In this document: piece after piece, positions 30,651-38,562 of the stretch
How the letters are laid out: each line of letters begins with the position of its first letter
How positions within the stretch are numbered: the first letter of the stretch is position 1
From: Solirubrobacteraceae bacterium
Lineage (GTDB): Bacteria; Actinomycetota; Thermoleophilia; Solirubrobacterales; Solirubrobacteraceae
Reading direction: 5' to 3'
NCBI GenBank assembly: GCA_025451035.1
Contig: JANWLE010000098.1
Coordinates: 1 to 39,737 of the forward strand
DNA length: 39,737 nt
Notes under the pieces: generated by a model
The model's input: the letters and a program-made list of their open reading frames with translations, nothing else
Told to the model about the DNA's origin: nothing
Databases searched by the model: none
Program-made: the position numbers and the translations under genes

Positions 30651-30770
30651 TTAAGCCAATAAGCCCCTCTTTCTGTCCGGCTTGCGCGGGACGATCTGCG
30701 GCTCAAACAACAGAGTCGAGTGGGCGTCGCCATGACGCCCGGCGCGGAGAGACAAGGAGCGAGACTGCTG

Positions 30771-33617
30771 ATGAGACCTACCACTCACACCACCGCCATC
30801 GAGCAGAACCAGCCCGGCGTTGCGCTCTCGGTGAACCGCGTCTTCACCTCGGCCGATACCAATCCGTTCGATGCGGTCGAGTGGGAGCTGCGCGATGCGC
30901 GCATCGGCCACGGAGACCGAGTCGCGTTCGAGCAACGGGAAGTCGAGTTCCCCAAGAGCTGGTCGCAGAACGCGACGAACATCGTCGCCCAGAAGTACTT
31001 CCGTGGCCAGCTAGGACATCCCGCGCGAGAGCACTCGGTCAAGCAGATGATCAGCCGCGTGGCCGGTACGATCGCCGGCTGGGGGCGAGAGCGCGGCTAC
31101 TTCGCATCAGATGAGGACGGCGACGCCTTCGAGGCGGAGCTCACCCACATCCTGCTTCACCAGATGGCGGCCTTCAACTCTCCGGTGTGGTTCAACGTCG
31201 GCTTTGAGGAGAGCCCGCAAGCGTCGGCGTGTTTCATCCTCTCGGTCGAGGACACGATGGAGTCGATCCTCGACTGGAACACCAAGGAGGGGATGATCTT
31301 CCGCGGCGGCTCCGGGTCGGGCATCAACCTGTCGAACATCCGCGGCTCGATGGAGCACTTGGCGAAGGGCGGCACCGCCTCGGGCCCCGTCTCGTTCATG
31401 CGCGGCGCCGACTCGTGGGCCGGCACGATCAAGTCCGGCGGTAAGACGCGCCGGGCGGCGAAGATGGTCGTGCTCGACATCGACCACCCCGACATCCGCG
31501 AGTTCATCTGGTGCAAGGCCAAGGAGGAGGACAAGGCCGCCGCATTGCGCGACGCGGGCTTTGACATGTCGATCGACGGCGAGGGCTTCAAGTCGATCCA
31601 ATACCAGAACGCGAACAACTCGGTGCGCATCACCGACGAGTTCATGCGCGCCGTGGAGGCCGACGGCGAGTGGAACCTCATCGCCCGCGCCACCGGCAAG
31701 CCCGTAGGCGACCCGGTCCCTGCGCGTGAGCTCATGAAGGAGATCGCCGAAGCGGCTTGGCGCTGCGCGGACCCCGGGGTGCAGTACGACACAACTATCA
31801 ACCAGTGGCACACCTCCCCCAAAAGCGGTCGCATCAACGCGTCGAATCCCTGCTCCGAGTACATGCACGTGGACAACTCGGCGTGCAACCTGGCGTCACT
31901 GAACCTGATGAAGTTCCGCCGCGCTGACGGGACGCTCGACGTGGCGTCCTTTGAGCACGCCGTGGATGTGGTGCTGCTCGCGCAGGAGATTATCGTCGGG
32001 CCCTCGAGCTACCCGACCGAGGAGATCGGCGTGAACGCGCGTGCGTTCCGCCAGCTCGGCCTCGGATACGCGAACCTAGGCGCCTATCTGATGAGCAACG
32101 GCATGCCGTATGACTCCGACGAGGGCAGGGGCACAGCTGCGGCGATCACCGCGCTGATGACCGGTCGCGCCTACCGCGAGTCGGCCAAGGTCGCGGCCGC
32201 GCTCGGCCCGTATGAGCACTACGAGGAGAACCGCGAGGAGCACAACAACGTGATGCGTATGCACCGTGACGCCTCGTACTCCATTGCAGAGGAGACCTGC
32301 TTGGATAGGGAGTTGCTGGCGGCGGCGCGGCGCTCGTGGGACGAGGCGGTGGAACTGGGTGAGCGTGTCGGCTATCGCAACGCGCAAGCAACGGTGCTCG
32401 CCCCCACCGGGACGATCTCGTTTTTGATGGACTGCGACACCACCGGCGTTGAGCCCGACTTCTCGCTCGTGAAGTTCAAGGAGCTCGTCGGTGGCGGGCA
32501 GATGACGATCGTCAACCGCACCGTGCCGCTGGCGCTGCAAACGCTCGGCTACTCAGAGCAGCAGATCGAGCAGATCGAGGCCCATCTGGCTGAGCACGGA
32601 ACGATCCTGGGAGCACCCGGTCTCAAGGAGGAGCACCTGCCGGTGTTCGATGTGGCGGTCGGCGAGCGCGCGATCTCGCACATGGGCCACCTGAAGATGA
32701 TGGGGGCTGTGCAGCCGTTCATCTCCGGCGCAATCTCCAAGACCGTGAACCTGCCCCAGAGCGCAACCGTCGAGGACATTGTCGACGCCTACACGCAGGC
32801 CTGGCACCTTGGTATCAAGGCGCTGGCGATCTACCGGGACGGCTCCAAGACTGCGCAGGCGCTGCGCACCGACGCGCAGAAGCGGGAGAGCTCCTCAGGC
32901 AAGGATGTGGATGCGCAGATCGAAGAGGCTGTCACCAAGGCGCTGGCCGCAGCCGGCCCGCACCGCAAGCGGATGCCGAGAGAGCGTAAGTCGATCACGC
33001 ACAAGTTCTCGATCGGCGGCCACGAGGGATACATCACCGCCGGCATGTATGAGGACGGGTCGGTCGGGGAGATCTTCCTCACCGACATCGGCAAGGAGGG
33101 CTCGACGCTGCGCGGCATGATGAACGCCTTCGCGACCGCGATCTCGATCGCGCTGCAGTACGGGGTGCCGCTCGAGACGCTCGTGCAGAAGTTCAGCTAC
33201 ATGCGCTTCGAGCCGGAGGGCATCACCTCAAACCCGGAGATCCCGTTCGCCAAGTCGATGCCCGACTACATCATGCGCTGGCTGGCCTCGCGCTTCCTGG
33301 ACACCGACGCTCAGGAGGAGCTCGGCATCCTCACGGCCGAGGTACGCGCGCGCAAGGCCAGCCAAGAGGCCGTCCAGTCGGTGAGCGCTTCGGACACCGC
33401 CGGGCCGGAATCCGAAGGCCAAGCGGCCGCTACGCCGGGCAACGGTGGATCCGGCGTAGCGCCCGTGACGGCGCTAACGGACACTCCGCCAGTCGTCCCC
33501 GCGCGCCTTCAGGGTCTTGATCTAGGACCGGCTTGCAGCCAGTGCGGCGGCATGATGCAGCGCACCGGCTCCTGCTACACCTGCTCTTCCTGCGGCAACA
33601 ACACCGGCTGCGGCTGA
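30771..33617 (+). CDS. nrdJ: adenosylcobalamin-dependent (class II) ribonucleotide reductase
   Basis: 948 residues. Reduces ribonucleotides to deoxyribonucleotides using a B12-derived thiyl radical. The alpha/beta barrel core carries SACFILSVEDT, GGSGSGINLSNIR, NPCSEYM and SACNLASLNL, with the radical-site and redox cysteines. TGTISFLMDCDTTGVEPDF and PQSATVEDI also match NrdJ. The C-terminal tail has C922-x2-C925, C935-x2-C938-x2-C941 and C947, the swinging or zinc-ribbon cysteines. ATG 30771 has AAGGAG about 11 nt upstream; ATG 30732 is an alternative. No NrdR box pattern or cobalamin riboswitch was recognised in the leader. With tmk it supplies DNA precursors. Confidence 0.96.
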   Translation: MRPTTHTTAIEQNQPGVALSVNRVFTSADTNPFDAVEWELRDARIGHGDRVAFEQREVEFPKSWSQNATNIVAQKYFRGQLGHPAREHSVKQMISRVAGTIAGWGRERGYFASDEDGDAFEAELTHILLHQMAAFNSPVWFNVGFEESPQASACFILSVEDTMESILDWNTKEGMIFRGGSGSGINLSNIRGSMEHLAKGGTASGPVSFMRGADSWAGTIKSGGKTRRAAKMVVLDIDHPDIREFIWCKAKEEDKAAALRDAGFDMSIDGEGFKSIQYQNANNSVRITDEFMRAVEADGEWNLIARATGKPVGDPVPARELMKEIAEAAWRCADPGVQYDTTINQWHTSPKSGRINASNPCSEYMHVDNSACNLASLNLMKFRRADGTLDVASFEHAVDVVLLAQEIIVGPSSYPTEEIGVNARAFRQLGLGYANLGAYLMSNGMPYDSDEGRGTAAAITALMTGRAYRESAKVAAALGPYEHYEENREEHNNVMRMHRDASYSIAEETCLDRELLAAARRSWDEAVELGERVGYRNAQATVLAPTGTISFLMDCDTTGVEPDFSLVKFKELVGGGQMTIVNRTVPLALQTLGYSEQQIEQIEAHLAEHGTILGAPGLKEEHLPVFDVAVGERAISHMGHLKMMGAVQPFISGAISKTVNLPQSATVEDIVDAYTQAWHLGIKALAIYRDGSKTAQALRTDAQKRESSSGKDVDAQIEEAVTKALAAAGPHRKRMPRERKSITHKFSIGGHEGYITAGMYEDGSVGEIFLTDIGKEGSTLRGMMNAFATAISIALQYGVPLETLVQKFSYMRFEPEGITSNPEIPFAKSMPDYIMRWLASRFLDTDAQEELGILTAEVRARKASQEAVQSVSASDTAGPESEGQAAATPGNGGSGVAPVTALTDTPPVVPARLQGLDLGPACSQCGGMMQRTGSCYTCSSCGNNTGCG

Positions 33618-33633
33618 TAGGCCCAGCATGTGG

Positions 33634-33656
33634 CTTCCCCTAACGGACAGGGGAGG
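33634..33656. terminator. hairpin between nrdJ and dedA-like gene
   Basis: CTTCCCCT-AACGGAC-AGGGGAGG, an 8-bp stem with one T-G pair, between two convergent stop codons. It could serve both genes. Confidence 0.5.
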
Positions 33657-33668
33657 TAGGCCGTACGC

Positions 33669-34319
33669 TCACTCCGCCTGCTCGTCGGCGAGCGACAGTC
33701 GCGGTGAGCGCACGATGCCGATGAGCAGGACGACGCCCAGCAGCGCGAGCGAGATCAGCAGACCGTAGTGATTGATCGCCTTGGCCACTTTGACCGCAGG
33801 GCTGCCAATGCTGTATCCAAGCGCGACCACGGCGAGGATCCACAATGACGTGCCGAGCAGGTCGAGCGCGAGCACGCGGCGCAGCGACATCCCGGTCCAT
33901 CCGGCGGCGGCGTAGATGAGACCGCTGGGCACCGGCAGGAAATAGGCGAAGACGACTGTCCAAGACCCATAGCGCTCGCCCCAGCGGATCGCGCGTTCGC
34001 TTCTGCGCTGCGCGAGCGAGCTGCCACGGGCCAGCATGTGCGCCAAGCTCGGGCCCCAGAGACGCCCCGCCCACCACAGCAGCAGGCCGCTCTTGAGCAG
34101 CGTCAGCACCGGAGCGAGCAGCACGAGCGGCAGGGCTGCGTGCCCTACACGCACCAAGGCTCCCGCCGTGATCATTGACGAGATCGAGCCGCGCAGCGCC
34201 TCGAGCAGGACGGGGTGGCTGCCGATCAGCGACGGTGCGAGCGGCAGCGTCACCCACGAGTAGATGCCGGTGAGCGCCAGCCCCGCGAGGCAGAGGCCGC
34301 GGGCTCGTTGCTGGGTCAT
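33669..34319 (-). CDS. DedA-family membrane protein
   Basis: 216 residues, about five to six hydrophobic segments. WGERYGSWTVVFAYFLPVPSGLIYAAAGWTGM carries the DedA/SNARE-associated core (F/G-R-x-x-P-like segment with conserved Pro and Gly). DedA proteins include flippases for C55-phosphate and phosphatidylethanolamine and support envelope homeostasis. ATG 34319 replaces a longer frame because a -10 hexamer ends exactly 6 nt before it. It converges with nrdJ and is divergent from the GFA gene. Confidence 0.85.
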   Translation of the reverse strand: MTQQRARGLCLAGLALTGIYSWVTLPLAPSLIGSHPVLLEALRGSISSMITAGALVRVGHAALPLVLLAPVLTLLKSGLLLWWAGRLWGPSLAHMLARGSSLAQRRSERAIRWGERYGSWTVVFAYFLPVPSGLIYAAAGWTGMSLRRVLALDLLGTSLWILAVVALGYSIGSPAVKVAKAINHYGLLISLALLGVVLLIGIVRSPRLSLADEQAE

Positions 34320-34325
34320 CGCATC

Positions 34326-34331
34326 ATGATA
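34326..34331 (-). promoter_or_regulatory. -10 element for leaderless dedA-like gene
   Basis: TATCAT on the minus strand, 6 nt (GATGCG), then ATG 34319. Confidence 0.65.
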
Positions 34332-34489
34332 GGCGGGTGGCGATCGCAGCACGCCGGCGAGGTCGTATACCGGGTGCCAACCCACGGACGTAAGCAGGCG
34401 GTCACGCTCGCGCCTTGACAGGCGCCGATCCCCTCACAGCACCGAGTGGTTTCCGGATGCCGGCGGCTTGAGCGGTGCTCGGCTTTTCG

Positions 34490-34495
34490 TAAGAT
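34490..34495 (+). promoter_or_regulatory. -10 element for leaderless GFA gene
   Basis: TAAGAT, 7 nt (TGAGCAG), then ATG 34503. Confidence 0.6.
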
Positions 34496-34502
34496 TGAGC
34501 AG

Positions 34503-34946
34503 ATGGCGGCTACGAGCGAGCCCTCCAGCCGAGCACCGCTTCAGGGCGGCTGCCTATGCGGCGCAGTCCGCTTCCGGGTGAGCGAGCCGATCATCTCCGC
34601 CGGCTACTGTCATTGCACGCACTGCCAGCGCCGCACCGGCACGGGATCCTCGGCGAACTGCAGGGTGCCGCGCTCAGGCTTTGAGCTCCTCAGCGGGCGT
34701 GAGCAGCTCCGTTCGTACAAGCCACCCACGGGCGTACCGAAGTTGTTCTGCTCGACATGCGGATCGGCGATGTTCAGCGGCGATCCTTTCAGCGACGAGG
34801 AGGTAGCGGTGCGCCTAGGAGCCTTCGACTCAGATCCTTTGATTCGCCCCGAATATCGCCAGTTCGTAGACTCGGCCGCGTCATGGGAGCCCATACCCGA
34901 GGACAACCTCGAGCGCTACTCCGGTTCGCGTACTGCGGGCCGCTAG
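34503..34946 (+). CDS. GFA/CENP-V-type zinc protein
   Basis: 147 residues. The two-zinc Mss4-like fold is shown by C17/C19 (GGCLCGAV), C36-x-C38-x2-C41 (CHCTHCQRRTG) and C83-x2-C86 (FCSTCGS). Family members are called glutathione-dependent formaldehyde-activating enzymes, though most, especially in glutathione-free actinobacteria, have unknown function. ATG 34503 fits the family start and lies 7 nt after a -10 hexamer; the 19 codons of open frame before it are not conserved-looking. Confidence 0.88.
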   Translation: MAATSEPSSRAPLQGGCLCGAVRFRVSEPIISAGYCHCTHCQRRTGTGSSANCRVPRSGFELLSGREQLRSYKPPTGVPKLFCSTCGSAMFSGDPFSDEEVAVRLGAFDSDPLIRPEYRQFVDSAASWEPIPEDNLERYSGSRTAGR

Positions 34947-35057
34947 TAGCTCAATCCTGCGCATAGCTCGCGAAACCACAGCCGAGCGCCGCACCTAGCG
35001 GCCAACCACTCGCGCTGTGGCTAACGAGCGCGCGGCCGCCGGCCGATACCGCTGGTC

Positions 35058-36101
35058 ATGGAGCGACGAGCGTGTGCGGTGCGCTGGAGCGCGGGATTGC
35101 GTGTGTCGGCTTTTGCCTGCAGCCTGCTGCTGGGCGCGCTCGTGCTGTGCCCCGGCGCTCAGGCCAAGGCCGGTCTCGCGCTGGGGAGCTGGAATCACAC
35201 AGAGCAAATGCAAGTCGTAAGAGCAGGCGTAATGGAAGACCTCTCCGGCGGCTTTGGCGGCGAACAGTCATTGAGCGCAACGCAAATGCAAAATGCGCTT
35301 GCGGCGCTAGCGACACGGCAGGCGAGCGCGCCGATCGCATTTGATCCCTCGGCGCCGATGACCGTCGTGCGATTCGATGCGCTGCTGGTCGACCAGCTAG
35401 GCCTCGGTGAGGCCGCCGGCGTGGTGCAGAACCAAGCCGAGCAGGCAGGCCTTCATCCGCCGTCCTATTTCGGCAGCGAGGTGCTGGCCCGCTACCTGGA
35501 CCTCCGCTACATGCAGCCCACCCGCTACGAGGCGTTTGAGCCGTACCCGACGGATCTGATAACGCGTGCCGAAGCCGCCCACTCCTTCGCGGCCATCCTC
35601 GGCTTCTCGGAATGGCAGCTGGAACAAGCTCGCGAAACCTTCGCCAGCTTCGCGCTGCCGCGCTACAACTCCGCGCAGCGGCGGGTGCTCTCGCTTGCGA
35701 TCTCGAAGATCGGGATGCCCTACATCTGGGGCGGCACGACAGATGACACGAGCGACGGCCTGTCGCACGGCGGCTATGACTGCTCGGGCTTTGCTTGGCG
35801 TGTCTACAAGCTCTCGGACTTCCCTTGGGGAAGGAAGATCAACGGCCGCACGGCAGCGCAGCAGGCTGGCGAGATCCCCAAGCGCGCACGCCTTCGCCTA
35901 TCGCAGGTGAACGGCGGCGACCTGCTGTTCTTTGGCACGGCGCACTTCAACTCCCCCGCCAAGGAGTCAAACGTCATCCATGAGGGCATCGCGCTGAGCG
36001 ACGAATGGGCGATCCACTCCTCAGATCAGGGGGTGTATGTGCTGCCGCTGAGCACAGGCTGGCTGCACGAGAGCTTTACCTGGGCACGGAGGGTGCTCTA
36101 G
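35058..36101 (+). CDS. secreted SLH-like plus NlpC/P60 peptidoglycan endopeptidase
   Basis: 347 residues. Signal peptide about 1-36 (GAQA-KAG). Two SLH-like repeats (about 75-120 with VVRFDALLVDQLGL, and 160-185 with ITRAEAAHSFAAILGF) are followed by an NlpC/P60 domain (about 205-347). The catalytic triad candidates are Cys242 in YDCSGF, His308 in NVIHEGIAL and His320 in AIHSSDQ. The domain cleaves stem peptides in peptidoglycan; the SLH repeats would hold it to a cell-wall polymer. The usual GGxxPxxxDCSGF spacing is enlarged by an acidic insert (TTDDTSDGLSH). ATG 35058 has no clear SD. A hairpin starts in its stop codon. Confidence 0.9.
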   Translation: MERRACAVRWSAGLRVSAFACSLLLGALVLCPGAQAKAGLALGSWNHTEQMQVVRAGVMEDLSGGFGGEQSLSATQMQNALAALATRQASAPIAFDPSAPMTVVRFDALLVDQLGLGEAAGVVQNQAEQAGLHPPSYFGSEVLARYLDLRYMQPTRYEAFEPYPTDLITRAEAAHSFAAILGFSEWQLEQARETFASFALPRYNSAQRRVLSLAISKIGMPYIWGGTTDDTSDGLSHGGYDCSGFAWRVYKLSDFPWGRKINGRTAAQQAGEIPKRARLRLSQVNGGDLLFFGTAHFNSPAKESNVIHEGIALSDEWAIHSSDQGVYVLPLSTGWLHESFTWARRVL

Positions 36102-36130
36102 CAGCTTGCGGCTGAGCGGCCGCAAGCTGC
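36101..36130 (+). terminator. 12-bp hairpin starting in the NlpC/P60 stop codon
   Basis: GCAGCTTGCGGC-TGAGCG-GCCGCAAGCTGC, perfect 12-bp stem and 6-nt loop. Its first base is the last base of the TAG stop. No T-tract follows. Confidence 0.65.
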
Positions 36131-36394
36131 CGTCGCTCGACGCTGGCTCGCCACTCAACCAACCAGCAGGCAGGCACAACTCCTCCAGCCCAATGGGTTA
36201 TGTGGGGTGCATCACATACGGCGAGAAAGCCGCGCAATAGCACCTAGGCGTGACAGCGACCACCCCACTGAGCAACCTCACCATCTAGCTGGCGAGTTGA
36301 TCAGCCCCAGGTCTCTGGCTTAAAGCCTGACGGCAGTTATGCATGTGAGGGAACTCCGGCTAGCAGCCTCCGGTATCCGCCCCAGTCAGCTCGC
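36131..36394. other. intergenic region, no gene seen
   Basis: Between the NlpC/P60 hairpin and the 3' end of the HU gene. It contains several short in-frame stops on all strands and no recognised RNA, repeat or promoter. Confidence 0.5.
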
Positions 36395-36670
36395 TCAGGG
36401 GTTCAGGCGCTTCTTCAGCGCGCTGGCGGCCGAGAACTTGGCTGCCCTGCTAGCCGCGATGTTGATCGTCTCGCCGGTGGCGGGATTGCGGCCCTGCCGC
36501 GCAGAGCGGTTTGAGACGCTGAACTTGCCGAACCCAGCGAGCGAAACCTCGCCCCCCGCAGCTAGTTCGTCCGAGACTGCGTCGATGACGGCCTCAACCA
36601 CGTCGCGAGCCTGTCCAACACCCAGGTCGGCGCGCTGAGCGATCTTTTCTGCCAGCTCGTTCTTAGTCAT
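36395..36670 (-). CDS. hup: HU-family nucleoid protein
   Basis: 91 residues, the short HU form without the Lys-rich tail of mycobacterial HupB. MTKNELAEKIAQRADLGVG starts the helical dimer domain. SLAGFGKFSVSNRSARQGRNP contains the conserved GFGKF and the DNA-intercalating arm with Arg-x-Gly-Arg-Asn-Pro. GGAAG sits about 5 nt before the ATG. A -10-like TAGCCT (36708 to 36703) predicts a 26-nt leader. An inverted repeat covers the promoter, so autoregulation is plausible. Confidence 0.95.
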   Translation of the reverse strand: MTKNELAEKIAQRADLGVGQARDVVEAVIDAVSDELAAGGEVSLAGFGKFSVSNRSARQGRNPATGETINIAASRAAKFSAASALKKRLNP

Positions 36671-36705
36671 GGAACTTCCTTTCTAGGTGTACTTTCGGCG
36701 CAGGC

Positions 36706-36728
36706 TAACCGCTGGAGAGGACGGTTAG
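36706..36728. promoter_or_regulatory. inverted repeat over the hup promoter, candidate operator
   Basis: CTAACCG-N9-CGGTTAG. It spans from the putative hup -10 (36703-36708, minus strand) to its -35 region and touches the long hairpin that follows ctaA. Confidence 0.45.
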
Positions 36729-36781
36729 GCAGAAAACTTCGAGACTTTGTGCGTAAAGTCACGAAAGCGGGTTTCTGCCTA
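36726..36781. terminator. three-tier long hairpin between ctaA and hup
   Basis: Outer stem TAGGCAGAAA/TTTCTGCCTA (10 bp), middle stem CTTCG with CGAAAG (one bulged A), inner stem GACTTT/AAAGTC closing a GTGCGT loop; 21 pairs in 56 nt. On the minus strand it begins 5 nt after the ctaA stop. A terminator for ctaA is likely, but its elaborate form could also be a processed RNA element. Confidence 0.55.
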
Positions 36782-36786
36782 CTCCC

Positions 36787-37782
36787 CTAAACCGAGGTGT
36801 AGGCGGAGGCCGCAGGCGCCAACTGCTCTCTGGCAGCGGCCGGCTTGAGCCGCGGGGCGCCCGCCGCGGAGGCCACCCACAGGGCCACGATCCACGTGGC
36901 ACAGGCCAAGCCGACATGTACCCAAACGAGCTCTGTCGGCAGATGAGTCTCGTACTGATCGAGGCCGACAGCGCCCTGGAGAGCTAGAAGCGCACACAGC
37001 GAGGTGCTGGCCCGCTGAACCGTCGAGCCGCTCGCGAGCCGGCGCGCCAACCACCACATGAGTAGCGCGACCACGCCGAAGGTAAGCGCGATCTCGCCAT
37101 GGCGATGGATGACGAAGTCCATGGTTCCGCGGCCGTCGAACTGCAAGCGGTTGATCTTCTGGCCCGGGGATCCGCCGGCGTGGGGACCGGCGGCGGTGGC
37201 GGCCGTGCCCGCGAAGATGGTCAGGCCAGCGAGCGCGACCAGCACACGGGAGCAGATGACCAGCCCACGGTTGCTCGTCTCGCGTTGACCAGGCTCGCTC
37301 CTTGAGCGCCAGACAAGCGCCCATGCGCAGGCGACGATGAGCATCGAGAGCGCAAAGTGCCCCATCACCCAGCCGTAGTCCAGGGCGCCACGAACGGTCA
37401 GCCCGCCGAGCACAGCCTGGCCCATGACGCCCAGCGGTAGCGTGGCGCTCAGCCACACGAGATCGCGCCGGTAGGGGCGGCGCCGGAGCGCGAGCACCCA
37501 GGCGAGTATCGCGGCGATCGAGACCGGGACGGTGACCAGGCGGTTTGAGAACTCGATCACCGCGTGCGTGGTGAGCGGCGGGTAGACGTTGCCGCCGCAC
37601 TTAGGCCATTGGTCGCAGCCCAGGCCAGAACCGGTGAGGCGCACCGCGGCGCCGCTGAGCACGATCAGCGCCAGCGCGCCCAGGGCAGCCCACGCAACAC
37701 GCGCATACTGAGATGGCGTGACGGTGTAGCCGTTGGTGCGCTCACGCAAGCGCTGTATCTGAGCACTCATCGCTTTAAGCAT
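36787..37782 (-). CDS. ctaA: heme A synthase
   Basis: 331 residues, about eight membrane helices. Oxidises the C8 methyl of heme O to make heme A for aa3-type cytochrome oxidase. The pseudo-twofold four-helix bundles carry HAVIEFSNRL (His ligand plus catalytic Glu), GHFALSM, IHRHGEIALTF and VHVGLA. The first extracytoplasmic loop has the cysteine pair in GLGCDQWPKCGG, as in Gram-positive CtaA. Start ATG 37782, with ATG 37770 an alternative; neither has a strong SD. No ctaB or oxidase subunit genes are in the window, but its presence implies aerobic respiration with heme A. Confidence 0.93.
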   Translation of the reverse strand: MLKAMSAQIQRLRERTNGYTVTPSQYARVAWAALGALALIVLSGAAVRLTGSGLGCDQWPKCGGNVYPPLTTHAVIEFSNRLVTVPVSIAAILAWVLALRRRPYRRDLVWLSATLPLGVMGQAVLGGLTVRGALDYGWVMGHFALSMLIVACAWALVWRSRSEPGQRETSNRGLVICSRVLVALAGLTIFAGTAATAAGPHAGGSPGQKINRLQFDGRGTMDFVIHRHGEIALTFGVVALLMWWLARRLASGSTVQRASTSLCALLALQGAVGLDQYETHLPTELVWVHVGLACATWIVALWVASAAGAPRLKPAAAREQLAPAASAYTSV

Positions 37783-37810
37783 TACAAAGGCTTACTCAAG
37801 CACGTCGCGT

Positions 37811-37825
37811 CTGACCCTCGGTCAG
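37811..37825. terminator. small hairpin downstream of rmlC
   Basis: CTGACC-CTC-GGTCAG, 6-bp stem, 53 nt beyond the rmlC stop and upstream of ctaA. A weak terminator candidate. Confidence 0.3.
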
Positions 37826-37878
37826 CGCCTGCTCACAGACACGCGCCGCAGCTAGCCCGATGCCCAGCCGTCGGTGTG

Positions 37879-38454
37879 TCAAGCCTGGCTTTGGAAGACG
37901 AACGGCAGCTCGTCGGCCATCTCGCTCAGTCGTGGAGCAGATGAGTCGCGCGCTGAGACGATCAGCTCACTCGCCGGCAGCGGCCACTTGATGGCGACAT
38001 CGGGGTCATCCCAGGCGATGCCCCGCTCCACCGCGGGGTCGTAGTAGGCGGTCTGCTTGTAGAGGACGTCAGCGACGTCTGAGAGTACGCAGAAGCCGTG
38101 GGCGAAGCCGACCGGCACATACAGGATCCTCATGCTCTCGTCGTCGAGCTCAAACCCCTCCCACTGTGCATAGGTGGGCGAGCCGCGCCGCAGGTCGACG
38201 ATCACATCGAGAATCCGCCCCCGCGCGCAACGCACGAGCTTCGCCACACCCGGACCGATGTGAAAGTGCATGCCGCGCACGACCCCGCATGACGAGCGCG
38301 AGTGGTTGTCCTGGATGAACTCATCGCTCTCGGGAATCCCTGCCTGCGCATGCCAAGCCCGTCGGTAGGTCTCGGTGAAGAACCCGCGCTCGTCGCCGAA
38401 CACGGCTGGCTCAAGCAGTGCCGGGCCCTGCAGTCTGGTGGGGATCCGCTTCAC
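37879..38454 (-). CDS. rmlC: dTDP-4-dehydrorhamnose 3,5-epimerase
   Basis: 191 residues. Third step of dTDP-L-rhamnose synthesis, cupin fold. FGDERGFFTETY, FIQDNHSRSSCGVVRGMHFH (His acid/base region), KLVRCARGRILDVIVDLRRGSPT and VPVGFAHGFCVLSDVADVLYK are the conserved blocks. GTG 38454 is chosen: it starts directly at the conserved first strand (VKRIPTRLQGPAL) and a -10 hexamer ends 7 nt before it. A longer frame from 38532 would include non-conserved residues. The other three pathway genes are 33 kb away, while a GT-C glycosyltransferase gene is divergent next door. Confidence 0.95.
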   Translation of the reverse strand: MKRIPTRLQGPALLEPAVFGDERGFFTETYRRAWHAQAGIPESDEFIQDNHSRSSCGVVRGMHFHIGPGVAKLVRCARGRILDVIVDLRRGSPTYAQWEGFELDDESMRILYVPVGFAHGFCVLSDVADVLYKQTAYYDPAVERGIAWDDPDVAIKWPLPASELIVSARDSSAPRLSEMADELPFVFQSQA

Positions 38455-38461
38455 GGCGCAC

Positions 38462-38467
38462 ACGCTA
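38462..38467 (-). promoter_or_regulatory. -10 element for leaderless rmlC
   Basis: TAGCGT on the minus strand, 7 nt (GTGCGCC), then GTG 38454. Confidence 0.6.
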
Positions 38468-38517
38468 CTGCAGCTAGCCCCACACACGACTGCCCGAGAG
38501 ATCTCCATCTCGCGGCC

Positions 38518-38529
38518 CGCCTGCAGGCG
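38518..38529. promoter_or_regulatory. 12-bp palindrome in the rmlC-glycosyltransferase gap
   Basis: CGCCTGCAGGCG, perfect. It lies between the divergent starts at 38454 and 38563 and could be an operator for either gene. Confidence 0.3.
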
Positions 38530-38562
38530 CAAAGTCCTGTGGATCTGAGACGCTGCAGCAGC

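Noticed and set aside
30651..30770. Cobalamin riboswitch in the nrdJ leader
   Set aside because: I could not find the conserved B12-box or the expected long paired architecture; about 114 nt is also short for this class.
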